A DNA stretch of 64,000 bases from Streptomyces kronopolitis (GCF_014646275.1 NZ_BMND01000005.1:62001-126000), one strand, 5' to 3'; numbered from the stretch's first letter, positions 27,253 to 36,415 are shown. The notes: generated from the letters alone by a model not told the origin. Numbers and translations: made by a program.

Positions 27253-28644
27253 TCAGGGGGCGAGGTAGGAGTGGAAGACGTTGTCCGGGTCCCACTGCGC
27301 CTTGATCTCCTGGAGGCGGTCCCAGGCGGCGGGGGTGTACGAGCGCCGGGGCCGGTCCGCGCCGGCCTCCAGGTCGGTCTCGGCGATGTAGTGGCGGCCC
27401 TCGCCCCGCGGGTCGGCGGCGGCCATGACGTCGCGTAGCCACTGCTCGTTGGCCCGGTCCTCGTCCGGGTCCTGCCAGACCGCGTAGGGGACCAGGTAGG
27501 ACGTGCCGAGCGGGGCGAAGGACATGTCCCGCAGCAGGGCGGGCTCCGTGGAGACCGGCCGCACGGGCGAGAGCACCAGCGACTTGCCGGAGGGGGCGCG
27601 GGCCACCACCTCGGCGATCCGGCCCAGTTGTGTCGGATAGCTCTCGTCCGACCACAGGGTGTCCGCCGCGTACCGGTGCAGCGGCGGCCAGAGGACCGCC
27701 GCGCCCTCGTGCAGGGTGGCGAAGGAGGTCGGCACGGGCGGCTGCCGGGTGAGGGTGGCGAAGGGGCAGTCGTCGAAGGGTGCCAGCGCCCGCAGCGCCT
27801 CCCGCTGCGTGGCCGCGAACGCGGTGGCACCGACCGTGAGCCGCAGCCCGGGTGTGCCGTCGCGCTCCGGCCCGGCGGGCTGGAGGACGAACGCCACCTC
27901 GACATACGGCGGGAGTCCGCTCGCAACCTGCTCGGTCCACTCGGTGACCCGGGCGAGCTCCGCCATGGGGAAGGTGAGGTTGGTCGTCATGATCGAGGCG
28001 GGGTGCGGGTGCAGGGCGAGGCGGAAGCGGGTGACGACCGCGCAGAACCCCGGCCCGGCACCCCGCGCGGCCCAGAAGAGGTCGGAGTGCTCGCGCTCGC
28101 TGCAGGTGACCGTCCGGCCGTCGGCGGTCACCGCCCGGATCTCCACCACGTCCGCGCAGGACACCCCCCAGGCGCGGGAGTTCCAGCCGAGGCCGCCGCT
28201 GAGCAGGAACCCGCCGACCGCCACACTGGGGCAGTGGCCGACGGGAAAGGCCAGGTCCTGCGGGGTGAGCGCGGCGACCAGTTCCTGGCCGGTGGCGGCG
28301 GGTTCGACCGTGGCGGTCGCCGGGGCGGTGGCGGTCGCGGGGGTCAGGCGGCACTCCCGCAGCCCGGAGAGGTCGAGCAGCAGGCTGTCGTCGCGCAGCG
28401 CCGAGCCGGACCAGTTGTGTCCGCCGGACCGCGGGGCCACCCGCAGCCCGTGCGCGCGGGCGTACCGCACGGCGTGTGCCACATCCGCCTCCGACGCGGC
28501 CCGCACGACGACCTCGGGGAACCGCCCGGGCAGCCGCGCGTTCCACACCGCACGGGAGCGGGTGGTCTCGTAGCCGGGGTCGCCGCGCCGGATCAGCGCG
28601 CCCTCGACCTCGTCGGGCCCCGGCTCCGGCTCCTCTGGACGCAT
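27253..28644 (-). CDS. FAD-linked oxidase, berberine-bridge-enzyme-like
   Basis: A 463-residue FAD-binding PCMH-type oxidoreductase with a C-terminal BBE domain (WDPDNVFHSYLAP end). Two likely covalent flavin sites are visible: His76 in PRSGGHNWSG and Cys138 in FPVGHCPSVAVGG. Their spacing of 62 residues resembles bicovalent enzymes such as glucooligosaccharide oxidase. The substrate is unknown; relatives oxidise sugars, alkaloids or polyketide intermediates. No signal peptide is seen. It starts 10 bases after the ABM-membrane gene, suggesting an operon. Confidence 0.9.
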   Translation of the reverse strand: MRPEEPEPGPDEVEGALIRRGDPGYETTRSRAVWNARLPGRFPEVVVRAASEADVAHAVRYARAHGLRVAPRSGGHNWSGSALRDDSLLLDLSGLRECRLTPATATAPATATVEPAATGQELVAALTPQDLAFPVGHCPSVAVGGFLLSGGLGWNSRAWGVSCADVVEIRAVTADGRTVTCSEREHSDLFWAARGAGPGFCAVVTRFRLALHPHPASIMTTNLTFPMAELARVTEWTEQVASGLPPYVEVAFVLQPAGPERDGTPGLRLTVGATAFAATQREALRALAPFDDCPFATLTRQPPVPTSFATLHEGAAVLWPPLHRYAADTLWSDESYPTQLGRIAEVVARAPSGKSLVLSPVRPVSTEPALLRDMSFAPLGTSYLVPYAVWQDPDEDRANEQWLRDVMAAADPRGEGRHYIAETDLEAGADRPRRSYTPAAWDRLQEIKAQWDPDNVFHSYLAP

Positions 28645-28654
28645 CCCGGCCTCC

Positions 28655-29641
28655 TCACCAGATCTGGTGGGTGATCAGGCCGAAGACACCGATGCACACC
28701 AGGTAGCCGAGCACGACCACCCCGGTGCCCAGCACCTGGATGCGGCGGGTGGTGCAGCGGCCCGGCACCAGCCAGAAGGCGAGCGCCTTGTTCACCAGCG
28801 GCATCAGCAGCCAGGTCAGGGCGCTGACGCTCAGCACGTTGGACAGGAACAGGCCGATGTACTCGCGGATGGTGAGCTTCTGGAGCGCGATGCCCACGGT
28901 CAGGTTGAGCACCATCACCGTCGGATAGAGCGCCAGGACGACGGACATCGCCTGCTTCCAGTTGGGCGGCGCGTTGCCGCCCTTGCCGTGGTCGAACTGG
29001 AACCACCCGCTGAACGACGAGCCGACCTTGCGGACGTCGTAGGAGGCGAAGTGCTTGCTCCCCTCGTCCAGCAGGGCCTTGCGGGCGTCGGATCCCAGCC
29101 AGGCGTCGAGGTGTTCGCGGGAGTCGAAGCGGAAGACGACGACCCAGTGCTCCTGCACGCCCCGGACCGGCTTGAACAGCTCGGAGCCCATGAAGCCGGG
29201 CGCCTTCTCCTGCTCCACGAGCGTGCGCTCCTGCCAGTCGAGGAAGGCCTGCTCGTGTCCGGGCCGCACCTCGTGCGAGATGACGGCCGTGACCGCTTCC
29301 GGGGTCTGCTGGGCGGGGGTGCCGCCCTGCAGCACCTCCTGGCGCGGGGGTCCGTCGAAGAGTCCGGCCGCCTCGTGCAGCAAATCCTGCCGCCGGCCGG
29401 AATCCAGCCAGGCGGTCAGGTGGTCCATTCCGGAGAACCGGAATACAGTGACCCATTCATTTTCCTCGCCGGCGCCGGGCGGATATACCTCGGCGCCCAC
29501 GAATCCCTCGAATTCACGGGCCGCCCGGTTCGTCTTGTCCTGCCACCGCTGGTAGTCATCCGCTCGTCCCTCGCGCACCTTTTGCGAGGTCACGACGGTG
29601 GCATTCTCGTCCGCTGAGGGACGGCTTGCACGGGAGCTCAC
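28655..29641 (-). CDS. Double ABM-domain protein with membrane C-terminus
   Basis: A 328-residue protein. Two antibiotic-biosynthesis-monooxygenase-like domains stand in tandem (about 12-95, VTSQKVREGRADDYQRWQDK and ...WVTVFRFSGMDHLTAWLDS; about 110-195, ...WVVVFRFDSREHLDAWLGS). They are followed by three membrane helices (about 225-325). The repeats agree with internal duplication. Cofactor-free ABM domains can act on quinols, but no catalytic role is proven for this fused type. The start is uncertain: GTG at 29641 is used; a TTG at 29662 is also in frame. Confidence 0.82.
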   Translation of the reverse strand: MSSRASRPSADENATVVTSQKVREGRADDYQRWQDKTNRAAREFEGFVGAEVYPPGAGEENEWVTVFRFSGMDHLTAWLDSGRRQDLLHEAAGLFDGPPRQEVLQGGTPAQQTPEAVTAVISHEVRPGHEQAFLDWQERTLVEQEKAPGFMGSELFKPVRGVQEHWVVVFRFDSREHLDAWLGSDARKALLDEGSKHFASYDVRKVGSSFSGWFQFDHGKGGNAPPNWKQAMSVVLALYPTVMVLNLTVGIALQKLTIREYIGLFLSNVLSVSALTWLLMPLVNKALAFWLVPGRCTTRRIQVLGTGVVVLGYLVCIGVFGLITHQIW

Positions 29642-29715
29642 CTTGAGTAGCCTAGTCCACAAGGGATTTATCGGGCAAATGGAGCATATAGCCCTACCGT
29701 TCCGCTGAGGAATCG

Positions 29716-30303
29716 ATGCCGATCGGAGACCCCGTAATGGAACAGAAAGAACTCCTCGCAGAAGCCGTCCGGCTCGCCACGGAATCCGTGGAGAACGGCT
29801 GGGGCGGCCCGTTCGGCGCGGTCATCGCGCGCAACGGCACCATCGTCGCCCGCGGACAGAACCACGTTCTGCTGACCGGCGATCCCACCGCCCACGCCGA
29901 AGTCGAAGCGATCCGCAAGGCCGTGCAGGTCCTCAACCCGGACGCGCCGAGCATCTCCGTGGAGCGTCAGAACGAGAGCACCCTGGGCTACGTGCCCCGC
30001 CCCGAGGGATCACCGGACCCGCTCCCCGAGCGCGCCAAGATGCTCCAGGGCCACGAGATCTACATCAGCGGCGCCCCCTGCCCGATGTGCATGAGCGCCA
30101 TCTACTGGGCGCGGATGGACGCGGTGTACTACAGCTGCGACCTGACCGACACCGCCAAGATCGGCTTCGATGACTCGTTCCAGTACGAGGACTTCGAGCG
30201 GCCGCTCTCCGAGCGCCGGATCAAGATCCAGCAGATCTACCCCGAGATGGGCGCCACCGCCTACTCGGCGTGGAACAACCGGAGGCTTCAGCACGCCTAC
30301 TGA
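29716..30303 (+). CDS. Nucleoside/guanine deaminase, CDA superfamily
   Basis: A 195-residue zinc deaminase. The motifs HAEVEAI (His ligand and proton-shuttling Glu) and PCPMCMSAIYWARM (two Cys ligands) are complete. Length and the surrounding ENGWGGPFGAVIARNG and DFERPLSERRI match the guanine deaminase (GuaD-like) group rather than the tRNA adenosine deaminase TadA. It would convert guanine to xanthine. An ATG at 29737, behind GGAGACCCC, is an alternative start. It is divergent from the ABM gene. Confidence 0.85.
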   Translation: MPIGDPVMEQKELLAEAVRLATESVENGWGGPFGAVIARNGTIVARGQNHVLLTGDPTAHAEVEAIRKAVQVLNPDAPSISVERQNESTLGYVPRPEGSPDPLPERAKMLQGHEIYISGAPCPMCMSAIYWARMDAVYYSCDLTDTAKIGFDDSFQYEDFERPLSERRIKIQQIYPEMGATAYSAWNNRRLQHAY

Positions 30304-30324
30304 CGCCCCCTCGGTACCGGCAGG

Positions 30325-30357
30325 CGCCGGGCCCCCGCCACACGCGGGGGCCCGGCG
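30325..30357. terminator. Strong bidirectional terminator
   Basis: Perfect 14-bp stem: CGCCGGGCCCCCGC (30325-30338) and GCGGGGGCCCGGCG (30344-30357), loop CACAC. It lies between the convergent deaminase and lipoprotein genes. Confidence 0.9.
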
Positions 30358-30409
30358 TCCGGCACGGGCACGGCCAGTGCGCCGGGCGCGGACCGCGTGG
30401 GCGCCGGTC

Positions 30410-31537
30410 TCACTCGTACATCACGTACTCCGGCTGCGGCCTGAGCGCCAGCACCTCCTTCGGCGTCATCAGCCGGCTGCCCTGGGCGTCCTCCTCGTAG
30501 AAGAGCTTGAAGCCGGTGTGCAGCCCCTGCGGCAGGTCGCGGACGAGCCGCTGCCAGGTCCCGCGCTTCAGGCCCGGTGAGCCGATGCCGTCGGCGCTCT
30601 TGATCAGCGCCACGCCGGGCTGCGGCCGCAGTGCGGACTGCTTCTGCACGACGGACGGGGCGACCTGGTGGAAGACCAGCGGCTTCTGCGGCAGATCGTG
30701 CGCCTCGACCAGGCCGGACAGATAGCGCGCCACCCGGGTCAGCTCCTGGCCGCTGGTCCGTCCGTAGGTGTCGCCCGGCACCTGGCCTCGACCCATCTCC
30801 CATTCCGGGTCGAGCGCGATCCCCACGTCGGGGTGGACCAGCCACTCGCGCAGCGCCTTGACCTCGTCGAGCACCGGGGCACGGCCCGGCTGGATGTTCA
30901 GCAGCAGCATGGCCCGCCGGTCGCGCGCCACGTCGTGGAAGCGCCGGATGGTGGCGGCGGGCGTCCGCGAACGGTAGGTGCCGTCCGGTCCCGCCGAGGC
31001 GTTGGCGACGGTCGCCAGGAGTTCGAGGACGGGCAGCGGCTCGCGCCCCGCGGCGTAGCGGTGTGCCACCTTCTCCACCTCGGCGGCCCGCTGCGCCGGT
31101 GTGCCGGTCCCGAGCCGGCCTAGCGCCGCGGCACCGGGCAGCCCGCAGAACCCGACCATGCGGTAGTGCGGGAACAGCTCCCTTCCTCCACGGGGGAGTT
31201 CGGGGCGGCTCCGCTTGTGCGGACGGGTCGGGTGGGCGGTCGCGGAGCCGGACGGGGCGGGGGCGCCGCTCCCGGCCGAAGGGGAACTCCCGGACGTACC
31301 GGCCCCGGTGGAGGGCGAGGAGCGCGAGCCGTCCGGCGGGGCCGCCTCGGGCGCCGAGCCCCCTCCGGAGGGAGTGCCTCCGCACCCGGTGAGCACGCCG
31401 AGCCCCGCCGCCGCGGTGACCGCGAGCATCCGCCGCCGGCTCGCGTCCGGCGACGGCACGGACCGGGCGGAGCGGCCGCCGGCCACCCGCGCCCCGGATA
31501 TCCCGGAGCCGCTTCGGCCTGACACCTCGTCCGTCAC
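30410..31537 (-). CDS. Putative lipoprotein of unknown function
   Basis: A 375-residue exported protein. A twin-arginine-like signal (SRRRMLAVTAAAGLGVLTGC) ends in a lipobox with Cys. A long Ser/Gly/Pro-rich linker follows (about 60-105), then a globular domain from about residue 120. The domain has a barrel-like pattern (VLELLATVANASAGPDGTYR, AMLLLNIQPGRAPVLDEVKA, VGIALDPEWEM), hinting at a TIM-barrel, possibly hydrolase-like. I do not recognise the family. GGAGG before the GTG at 31537 fixes the start. Confidence 0.75.
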   Translation of the reverse strand: MTDEVSGRSGSGISGARVAGGRSARSVPSPDASRRRMLAVTAAAGLGVLTGCGGTPSGGGSAPEAAPPDGSRSSPSTGAGTSGSSPSAGSGAPAPSGSATAHPTRPHKRSRPELPRGGRELFPHYRMVGFCGLPGAAALGRLGTGTPAQRAAEVEKVAHRYAAGREPLPVLELLATVANASAGPDGTYRSRTPAATIRRFHDVARDRRAMLLLNIQPGRAPVLDEVKALREWLVHPDVGIALDPEWEMGRGQVPGDTYGRTSGQELTRVARYLSGLVEAHDLPQKPLVFHQVAPSVVQKQSALRPQPGVALIKSADGIGSPGLKRGTWQRLVRDLPQGLHTGFKLFYEEDAQGSRLMTPKEVLALRPQPEYVMYE

Positions 31538-31689
31538 ACTGCCTCCGTCCCCCGGCGCCTGCGGCCGATGGCCGGCGCCGGCTGTCGTTCGGACAGGTCC
31601 TGCCCGTGCAGAGCGCATCTCCAGACCGCCCGCGGCAAAACCCGGGACGGAAACGATCAAGCCACGGCCGCCCCGCGTAGCGTGGGAAC

Positions 31690-32394
31690 GTGATCAGGCC
31701 CCGACGCCTCGAACCCCTAGGCGGCTCCCCCGAAGCCGTCCGCCCCGGCACGCCCGTGCACCGCCTGTGGTACGCCGCCTACGGCTCCAACATGCACCGG
31801 GAGCGGCTGACCGCCTACCTGGCCGGCGGCCGCCCGGCCGGCGGGCTGCGCACCTACCCGGGCTGCCGGGACCCCCGCCCGCCGGCCCGTACAGCGGCGG
31901 TCATGCTCCCCGGGCTGCTGTACTTCGCCACCGAGTCGCAGGTGTGGACCGGCGGCCGGGCCTTCTACGATCCCACCGCGCCGTCCGGCGCCCCCGACCT
32001 GCCCGAACTCCCCGCTCACGCCTACCTGCTGACCACCGACCAGTTCTCCGACCTGGTGGCGCAGGAGATGGACCGGGAGCCCGGTGAGGATCTCGACCTG
32101 ACGCCGGTCCTCACCCATGGGCGGGCCCGGATCGGTCCCGGCCGGTACGAGACCCTGGTGTGCCCCGGACTGCTGGACGGCGCTCCGGTCCTCACCTTCA
32201 CGGCCCCCTGGCACCGCGAGGACATCGCCCCGAACGCCCCGTCGGCGGCCTATCTGCGGCACATCGGGGCCGGGATCCTCGCCGCCCACGGATGGAGCGT
32301 GCACCGGACCGCCCGGTATCTCGCCGGCTGCCCGGGAGCCGCCGGGCACTGGAGTGCCGGCGAGATCGCGGCGCTGCTCGGCACCGCTCCCTGA
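31690..32394 (+). CDS. Gamma-glutamylcyclotransferase-like protein
   Basis: A 234-residue protein. The motif LWYAAYGSNMHRERL is the substrate-binding YGSN loop of the gamma-glutamylcyclotransferase fold. The central strands and a Glu (EMDRE) fit the family, but the protein is longer than the usual 150-180 residues. Such proteins cleave gamma-glutamyl amines or peptides; homologues in Streptomyces carry inconsistent names, including histone deacetylase. Activity is not certain. GTG start at 31690. Confidence 0.7.
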   Translation: MIRPRRLEPLGGSPEAVRPGTPVHRLWYAAYGSNMHRERLTAYLAGGRPAGGLRTYPGCRDPRPPARTAAVMLPGLLYFATESQVWTGGRAFYDPTAPSGAPDLPELPAHAYLLTTDQFSDLVAQEMDREPGEDLDLTPVLTHGRARIGPGRYETLVCPGLLDGAPVLTFTAPWHREDIAPNAPSAAYLRHIGAGILAAHGWSVHRTARYLAGCPGAAGHWSAGEIAALLGTAP

Positions 32395-32496
32395 ACGGCG
32401 CGCGGTGCGTGGCTGCTCCCCCGCCGCCCCGGTGCCGGGCACACTGGTGCCCTCCGGCCGGTGCTCCCGGCCCTGACGACGTCGGCGAGGAACGCG

Positions 32497-33066
32497 ATGC
32501 GAAAGATCGTCCTGACCATGTCGGTGTCCCTCGACGGCTACATCGAGGGACCGCACCGCGACATCGAATGGCATCTGGTCGACGACGAGTTGCACCAGTA
32601 CTTCAACGACCAGCTCCGGACGATGGGCGGCTTCCTGAGCGGACGGGTCACCCATGAGCTGATGGCCGGATTCTGGCCAACCGCGGATGCCGATCCGTCA
32701 GTCACCGGGCCCATGGCGGACTTTGCCGGGATCTGGCGGGACATGCCCAAGACCGTGTTCTCCCGGACCCTGGAGCGGGCCGACTGGAACACCACCGTCA
32801 TGCACGACGTCGTCCCCGAGGAGATCCGGGCGCTCACCGCGCAGGAGGGCGGCGACCTGGCGCTGAGCGGCGCCGACCTCGCCGAGACCTTCCGCCGGCT
32901 CGATCTGATCGACGAGTACCGCCTCTACGTCCACCCCGTCCTCATCGGCCGCGGCAAGCCGCTGTTCCCCCCGTCGGACACCAAGGCCGACCTCCGCCTC
33001 ATCGGGACCCGCGCCTTCGGCAACGGCGTCGTCCTCCTGCACTACCGGCGTGCCCGGGCGGAGTGA
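32497..33066 (+). CDS. Dihydrofolate reductase family (RibD C-terminal-like) protein
   Basis: A 189-residue member of the DHFR/RibD-C superfamily. The opening MRKIVLTMSVSLDGYIEGP and ...SGADLAETFRRLDLIDEYRLYVHPVLIGRGKPLF are characteristic of the YyaP/YwjB-like group. They bind NADPH, but substrates are mostly unknown; it is not the housekeeping FolA. GAGGAA before the ATG at 32497 supports this start. Confidence 0.88.
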   Translation: MRKIVLTMSVSLDGYIEGPHRDIEWHLVDDELHQYFNDQLRTMGGFLSGRVTHELMAGFWPTADADPSVTGPMADFAGIWRDMPKTVFSRTLERADWNTTVMHDVVPEEIRALTAQEGGDLALSGADLAETFRRLDLIDEYRLYVHPVLIGRGKPLFPPSDTKADLRLIGTRAFGNGVVLLHYRRARAE

Positions 33067-33185
33067 CCCGCGCGCAGGTGGGCGGCGGTCGCCGTCGGCC
33101 CGACTTGCGCGGCCCCCTCGGATGGGGTTACTTCGAAGGGAGGTGTGGACGCAGCTTCCGTCTCCCCTGGGTAGGGGGTGCACAC

Positions 33186-34487
33186 GTGCTGTTCACTGAC
33201 CGCGCGGACGCCGGCCGCCGCCTCGCCGAGGCGCTGCGGCATCTGGAGGGGGAGGATCCCGTCGTGCTGGGCCTGCCCCGGGGCGGGGTCCCGGTAGCCT
33301 TCCAGGTGGCTCGGGCGCTCCACGCACCGCTCGATGTGATCGTGGTCCGCAAGCTCGGCGTGCCCTCCCAGCGGGAACTGGCCTTCGGCGCCATCGGCGA
33401 GGGCGGCGTGCGGGTGATCAGTGACGACATCGTCCGCCGCGGCCGGCTCGACGCGTCGGATCTGGCCTCCGTGGAGCATGCCGAGGCGGCGGAACTCGCC
33501 CGGCAGGCGGAGCGTTTCCGGGCCGGGCGGCAGCGGCTTCCCCTGGAGGGCCGCACGGCGATCGTGGTGGACGACGGGGTGGCCACCGGCTCCACCGCGG
33601 CGGCCGCGTGTGAGGTGGTGCGGGCCCAGGGCGCGGCCCGCGTGGTGCTGGCGGTGCCCGTGGCGCCGCCGGACGCGGCCGAGCGGCTGCGCGCCGCCCT
33701 CGATGAATTCGTCTGCCTGTCCACCCCGTTCGGCTTCTCCGCCGTCGGCGAGTGGTACCGGGACTTCTCCCAGACCCCGGACGACGAGGTCGTCTCACTG
33801 CTGTCGCGGGCCGCGGACGGTCCCGGGGCGGCGGACGGGCCGCGGACCGGCGGGGACGTGGCGGAGGAGGTCGCGATCGAGACCTCCGGGGTGCGCCTCA
33901 CCGGTGACCTCACGGTGCCGGCGGGCGCCGGGGCGGTGGTGATGTTCGCACACGGCTCGGGCAGCAGCCGGCACAGCCCGCGCAACCGGCTGGTCGCCAC
34001 CGCGCTCCAGGAGGCGGGCCTGGGCACGCTGCTGTTCGATCTGCTCACCCCGGCCGAGGAGGGCAACCGGGCGAAGGTCTTCGACATCGAGACCCTCGCC
34101 GGGCGGCTGGCCGGCGCCACCGGCCGGCTGCGCGACCGCACCGGCCTCCCGATCGGCTATTTCGGGGCGAGCACCGGAGCCGCGGCGGCGCTGCGGGCCG
34201 CCGCCGACCCCGGCGCGGACGTCGGCGCGGTGGTCTCCAGGGGCGGGCGTCCCGACCTCGCCGGAACGGGGCTGCCCGGCGTACGGGCGCCGACGCTGCT
34301 GATCGTGGGCGGTGACGACACCATGGTCATCGATCTCAACCGCGCGGCGCAGGCGGCGCTGCGCTGCGAGAACCGGCTGGAGATCGTCCCCGGCGCCACC
34401 CATCTCTTCGAGGAACCCGGTGCCCTCCAGGAGGTCTCCGAGCTGGCGCGGGACTGGTTCCTCCGCCACCTGGTGAAAGGGGCGTAG
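33186..34487 (+). CDS. Phosphoribosyltransferase and dienelactone hydrolase-like fusion
   Basis: A 433-residue two-domain protein. Residues 1-215 are a type I phosphoribosyltransferase domain with the PRPP loop TAIVVDDGVATGSTAAA and the opening VLGLPRGGVPVAFQVA. Residues 225-433 are an alpha/beta-hydrolase: VVMFAHGSGSSRHSPRNR (oxyanion region), nucleophile elbow GYFGASTGAAAAL, IVGGDDTMV (acid) and GATHLFEEPG (His). Both active sites look intact. The fusion is known in several bacteria, but the linked reactions are not known. The GTG at 33186 is chosen after a GGGGG site; a longer in-frame start at 33063 is less likely. Confidence 0.9.
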   Translation: MLFTDRADAGRRLAEALRHLEGEDPVVLGLPRGGVPVAFQVARALHAPLDVIVVRKLGVPSQRELAFGAIGEGGVRVISDDIVRRGRLDASDLASVEHAEAAELARQAERFRAGRQRLPLEGRTAIVVDDGVATGSTAAAACEVVRAQGAARVVLAVPVAPPDAAERLRAALDEFVCLSTPFGFSAVGEWYRDFSQTPDDEVVSLLSRAADGPGAADGPRTGGDVAEEVAIETSGVRLTGDLTVPAGAGAVVMFAHGSGSSRHSPRNRLVATALQEAGLGTLLFDLLTPAEEGNRAKVFDIETLAGRLAGATGRLRDRTGLPIGYFGASTGAAAALRAAADPGADVGAVVSRGGRPDLAGTGLPGVRAPTLLIVGGDDTMVIDLNRAAQAALRCENRLEIVPGATHLFEEPGALQEVSELARDWFLRHLVKGA

Positions 34488-34492
34488 CGCCC

Positions 34493-34816
34493 TCAGCCGA
34501 GGTCGAGTTCGCCCATCTTGCTCCAGCCGTCCGCACCCTCGATGGTGGTGCTGACGATGTCGGGGGTGTGCCGCAGCAGCGGGCGCATCCGCTCGATTCC
34601 GGCGCGGAAGTGGTCGGAATTGACGTGCGCTTCGGCCGCGTCGTCCTGGAATGCCTCGACCAGGACATAGGTGTTCGGGTCGGCAATGCTGCGGGACCAT
34701 TCGAACCACAGGTTGCCGGGCTCGGCGCGGGTGGCGCTGGTGAAGGATTCGACGTGCTGCGGCCACTCGTCGGCGTACTCGGGCTTCACGGGGAACTTGA
34801 CGACGATGAAGATCAT
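34493..34816 (-). CDS. ABM-family putative quinol monooxygenase
   Basis: A 107-residue single-domain ABM/YgiN-like protein: MIFIVVKFPVKPEYADEWPQ, then EPGNLWFEWSRSIADPNTYV and EAFQDDAAEAHVNSDHF. These small dimeric, cofactor-independent proteins act on quinols or protect against reactive intermediates. It converges on the fusion gene with only 5 bases between stops. Confidence 0.88.
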   Translation of the reverse strand: MIFIVVKFPVKPEYADEWPQHVESFTSATRAEPGNLWFEWSRSIADPNTYVLVEAFQDDAAEAHVNSDHFRAGIERMRPLLRHTPDIVSTTIEGADGWSKMGELDLG

Positions 34817-34919
34817 CCAGCGATTCTAGGTCACCGGCGGTGGGATCCGCCGACCCGGTCCGCGCTCCCCCGTCCCCTTCCGCGATTGCCCGATTCCGCG
34901 GAGATTCCGCGGACCCGGC

Positions 34920-35747
34920 TCACCGGCTTTGTGCGGCGGGGCCGTCCGCCGGGGTGTGGCGCAGCGATCTGACGAGCAGCACCCCCACCACGATCAGCGC
35001 CACACCCAGCCAGGTCGGCCCGCCGCCGGCGGCGAGCACCACGATGCCCACCGGGGTCAGATAGCCCGCCAGCGGGATGAGCATGCTGCTCACCGGGGGC
35101 TCCGGCGGGCCGGGGATGTTCTGCTCCTGCCGCACTCGGGCCCGTACGACGTCCGGATACCAGTGGGTGAACTGCAGCGCGACGATAATCGCCGCGATCT
35201 GGATGACCCAGCCCGTCCAGAGGTTATTGGGGTTGTGCAGCACGAGGTCGCCGAAGGCACCGGCTATCGCCGCGACGCCGAATGCCGCGCCCCATACACC
35301 GGTGATGTAGTAATTGGTCCGCAGGAATGCCGGATCGTGCCAGCGTTCACGGGGCACCTCTTCCCGGGCGTACTGCACGGTGAACGGCACCCGTATCGCC
35401 ATGGAGCCGAGGGCGATCACCAGCAGCGCGATATTCGAGATCTCCCCGGAATAGTTCTCCAGCCAGCGATGGGTGCCCGCGGAGGCGACGGCGCCGATGA
35501 CGGCCATCACCGCGAAGAAGACCACATCGGCCACTTCGAGGATTTTGAAGGACGTGCCGGGATGGCGGATGCGGCCCATGATGACGATCGCGACGGCCAG
35601 CGCGAGGGCGATCCCGACCGCCAGCTCGTAGCGGCCCTGCCCGACGACGACGGACATGGCGATCCAGGGCGACATACCGATGACGGGGCTGTCGAGAAAC
35701 TGCGACAGCCGTCCGTCCGTGGTGGTTTCCTGCCGGCCGGGTGCCAT
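34920..35747 (-). CDS. Polytopic membrane protein of unknown function
   Basis: A 275-residue protein with about seven predicted membrane helices (for example YELAVGIALALAVAIVIMGR, VVFFAVMAVIGAVASAGT, PLAGYLTPVGIVVLAAGGGP). Loops contain VPFTVQYAREEVPRERWHDP and LQFTHWYPDVVRARV. I do not recognise the family. GAGAGGGG eight bases before the ATG at 35747 sets the start. It lacks obvious transporter signatures. Confidence 0.75.
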   Translation of the reverse strand: MAPGRQETTTDGRLSQFLDSPVIGMSPWIAMSVVVGQGRYELAVGIALALAVAIVIMGRIRHPGTSFKILEVADVVFFAVMAVIGAVASAGTHRWLENYSGEISNIALLVIALGSMAIRVPFTVQYAREEVPRERWHDPAFLRTNYYITGVWGAAFGVAAIAGAFGDLVLHNPNNLWTGWVIQIAAIIVALQFTHWYPDVVRARVRQEQNIPGPPEPPVSSMLIPLAGYLTPVGIVVLAAGGGPTWLGVALIVVGVLLVRSLRHTPADGPAAQSR

Positions 35748-36164
35748 GGCAACAGCCCCTCTCCGGTGCAACTCCTTTCACGTTAAACCGCTGCCCCGGC
35801 TCCCTCCACTCGGGCGCCGGACGGACCGGAGGCACGGCGGCGGGCGCGCTCGCGGGCCTGCGGCACGGGCCGAGGGAGGTCCGGGGGGCGCCTCGGGGAT
35901 CGGCTCAGGGGCGGTTCAGGGAGGGGTCGGGGTGTTCCCGGAGGGCGGTGCGGCCGGGAAGCGGAAGGCTGTCCGGCATGAGGTGTTCTTCCCTGTCCGG
36001 CAGGTCAGTTGCCGCCCGGTCCCCGCTCGTGAAGGTGTGGGGCCGGGTCCGGCGGCGCGGCCGCGCGCCCGCCGACATGACGGTGGGCTCCCGGTCTCCG
36101 CTGCGACACGGACACCAGGAGCCCACGGGCGCCCCCTCGGCGGGGGCGGGTCACCGTCCCGGCT
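35748..36164. other. Gene-free region upstream of bL37 end
   Basis: About 415 bases with no convincing gene; short open frames here lack a conserved pattern. The left end must carry the promoter of the membrane protein gene (minus strand), where CTCCTTTCACGTTAAACC is relatively AT-rich. No clear hairpin follows the bL37 stop. Confidence 0.4.
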
Positions 36165-36242
36165 TCAGGACTGCGGCCGCTTGCCGTGGTTGGCACCGTT
36201 CTTGCGGCGGGCCTTCTTCTTACGACGGCGCTTCGATGACAT
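36165..36242 (-). CDS. Ribosomal protein bL37 (25 residues)
   Basis: A 25-codon gene with start ATG 36240-36242 and stop TGA 36165-36167. The product begins MSSKRRRKKKARRKN and ends GANHGKRPQS. This matches the tiny actinobacterial large-subunit protein bL37, whose hallmark is a basic stretch followed by ANHGKRP. It sits in the ribosome near 23S rRNA. AAGGGG lies upstream. It is far below usual gene-calling limits, and the conserved end makes the call firm. Confidence 0.9.
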   Translation of the reverse strand: MSSKRRRKKKARRKNGANHGKRPQS

Positions 36243-36415
36243 GTCGTCCCCTTCCTCGGAGTCTCAGCGATAGGTTTCGCCGAATTTCTACCACTTCACA
36301 ACGGTATCTCGCCCGGCGATCACGAGGCCGCGTACCCGGACCCGCGCCGCTCACCCCGCCCCGAGGTGTGAATCAGCCCACGAAATCCCTGCTCGGGCGG
36401 GTGCGCGCGGCGGTC

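Noticed and set aside
35905..36126. Minus-strand frame of 73 codons near bL37
   Set aside because: No conserved pattern or strong ribosome binding site; composition is like random GC-rich sequence.
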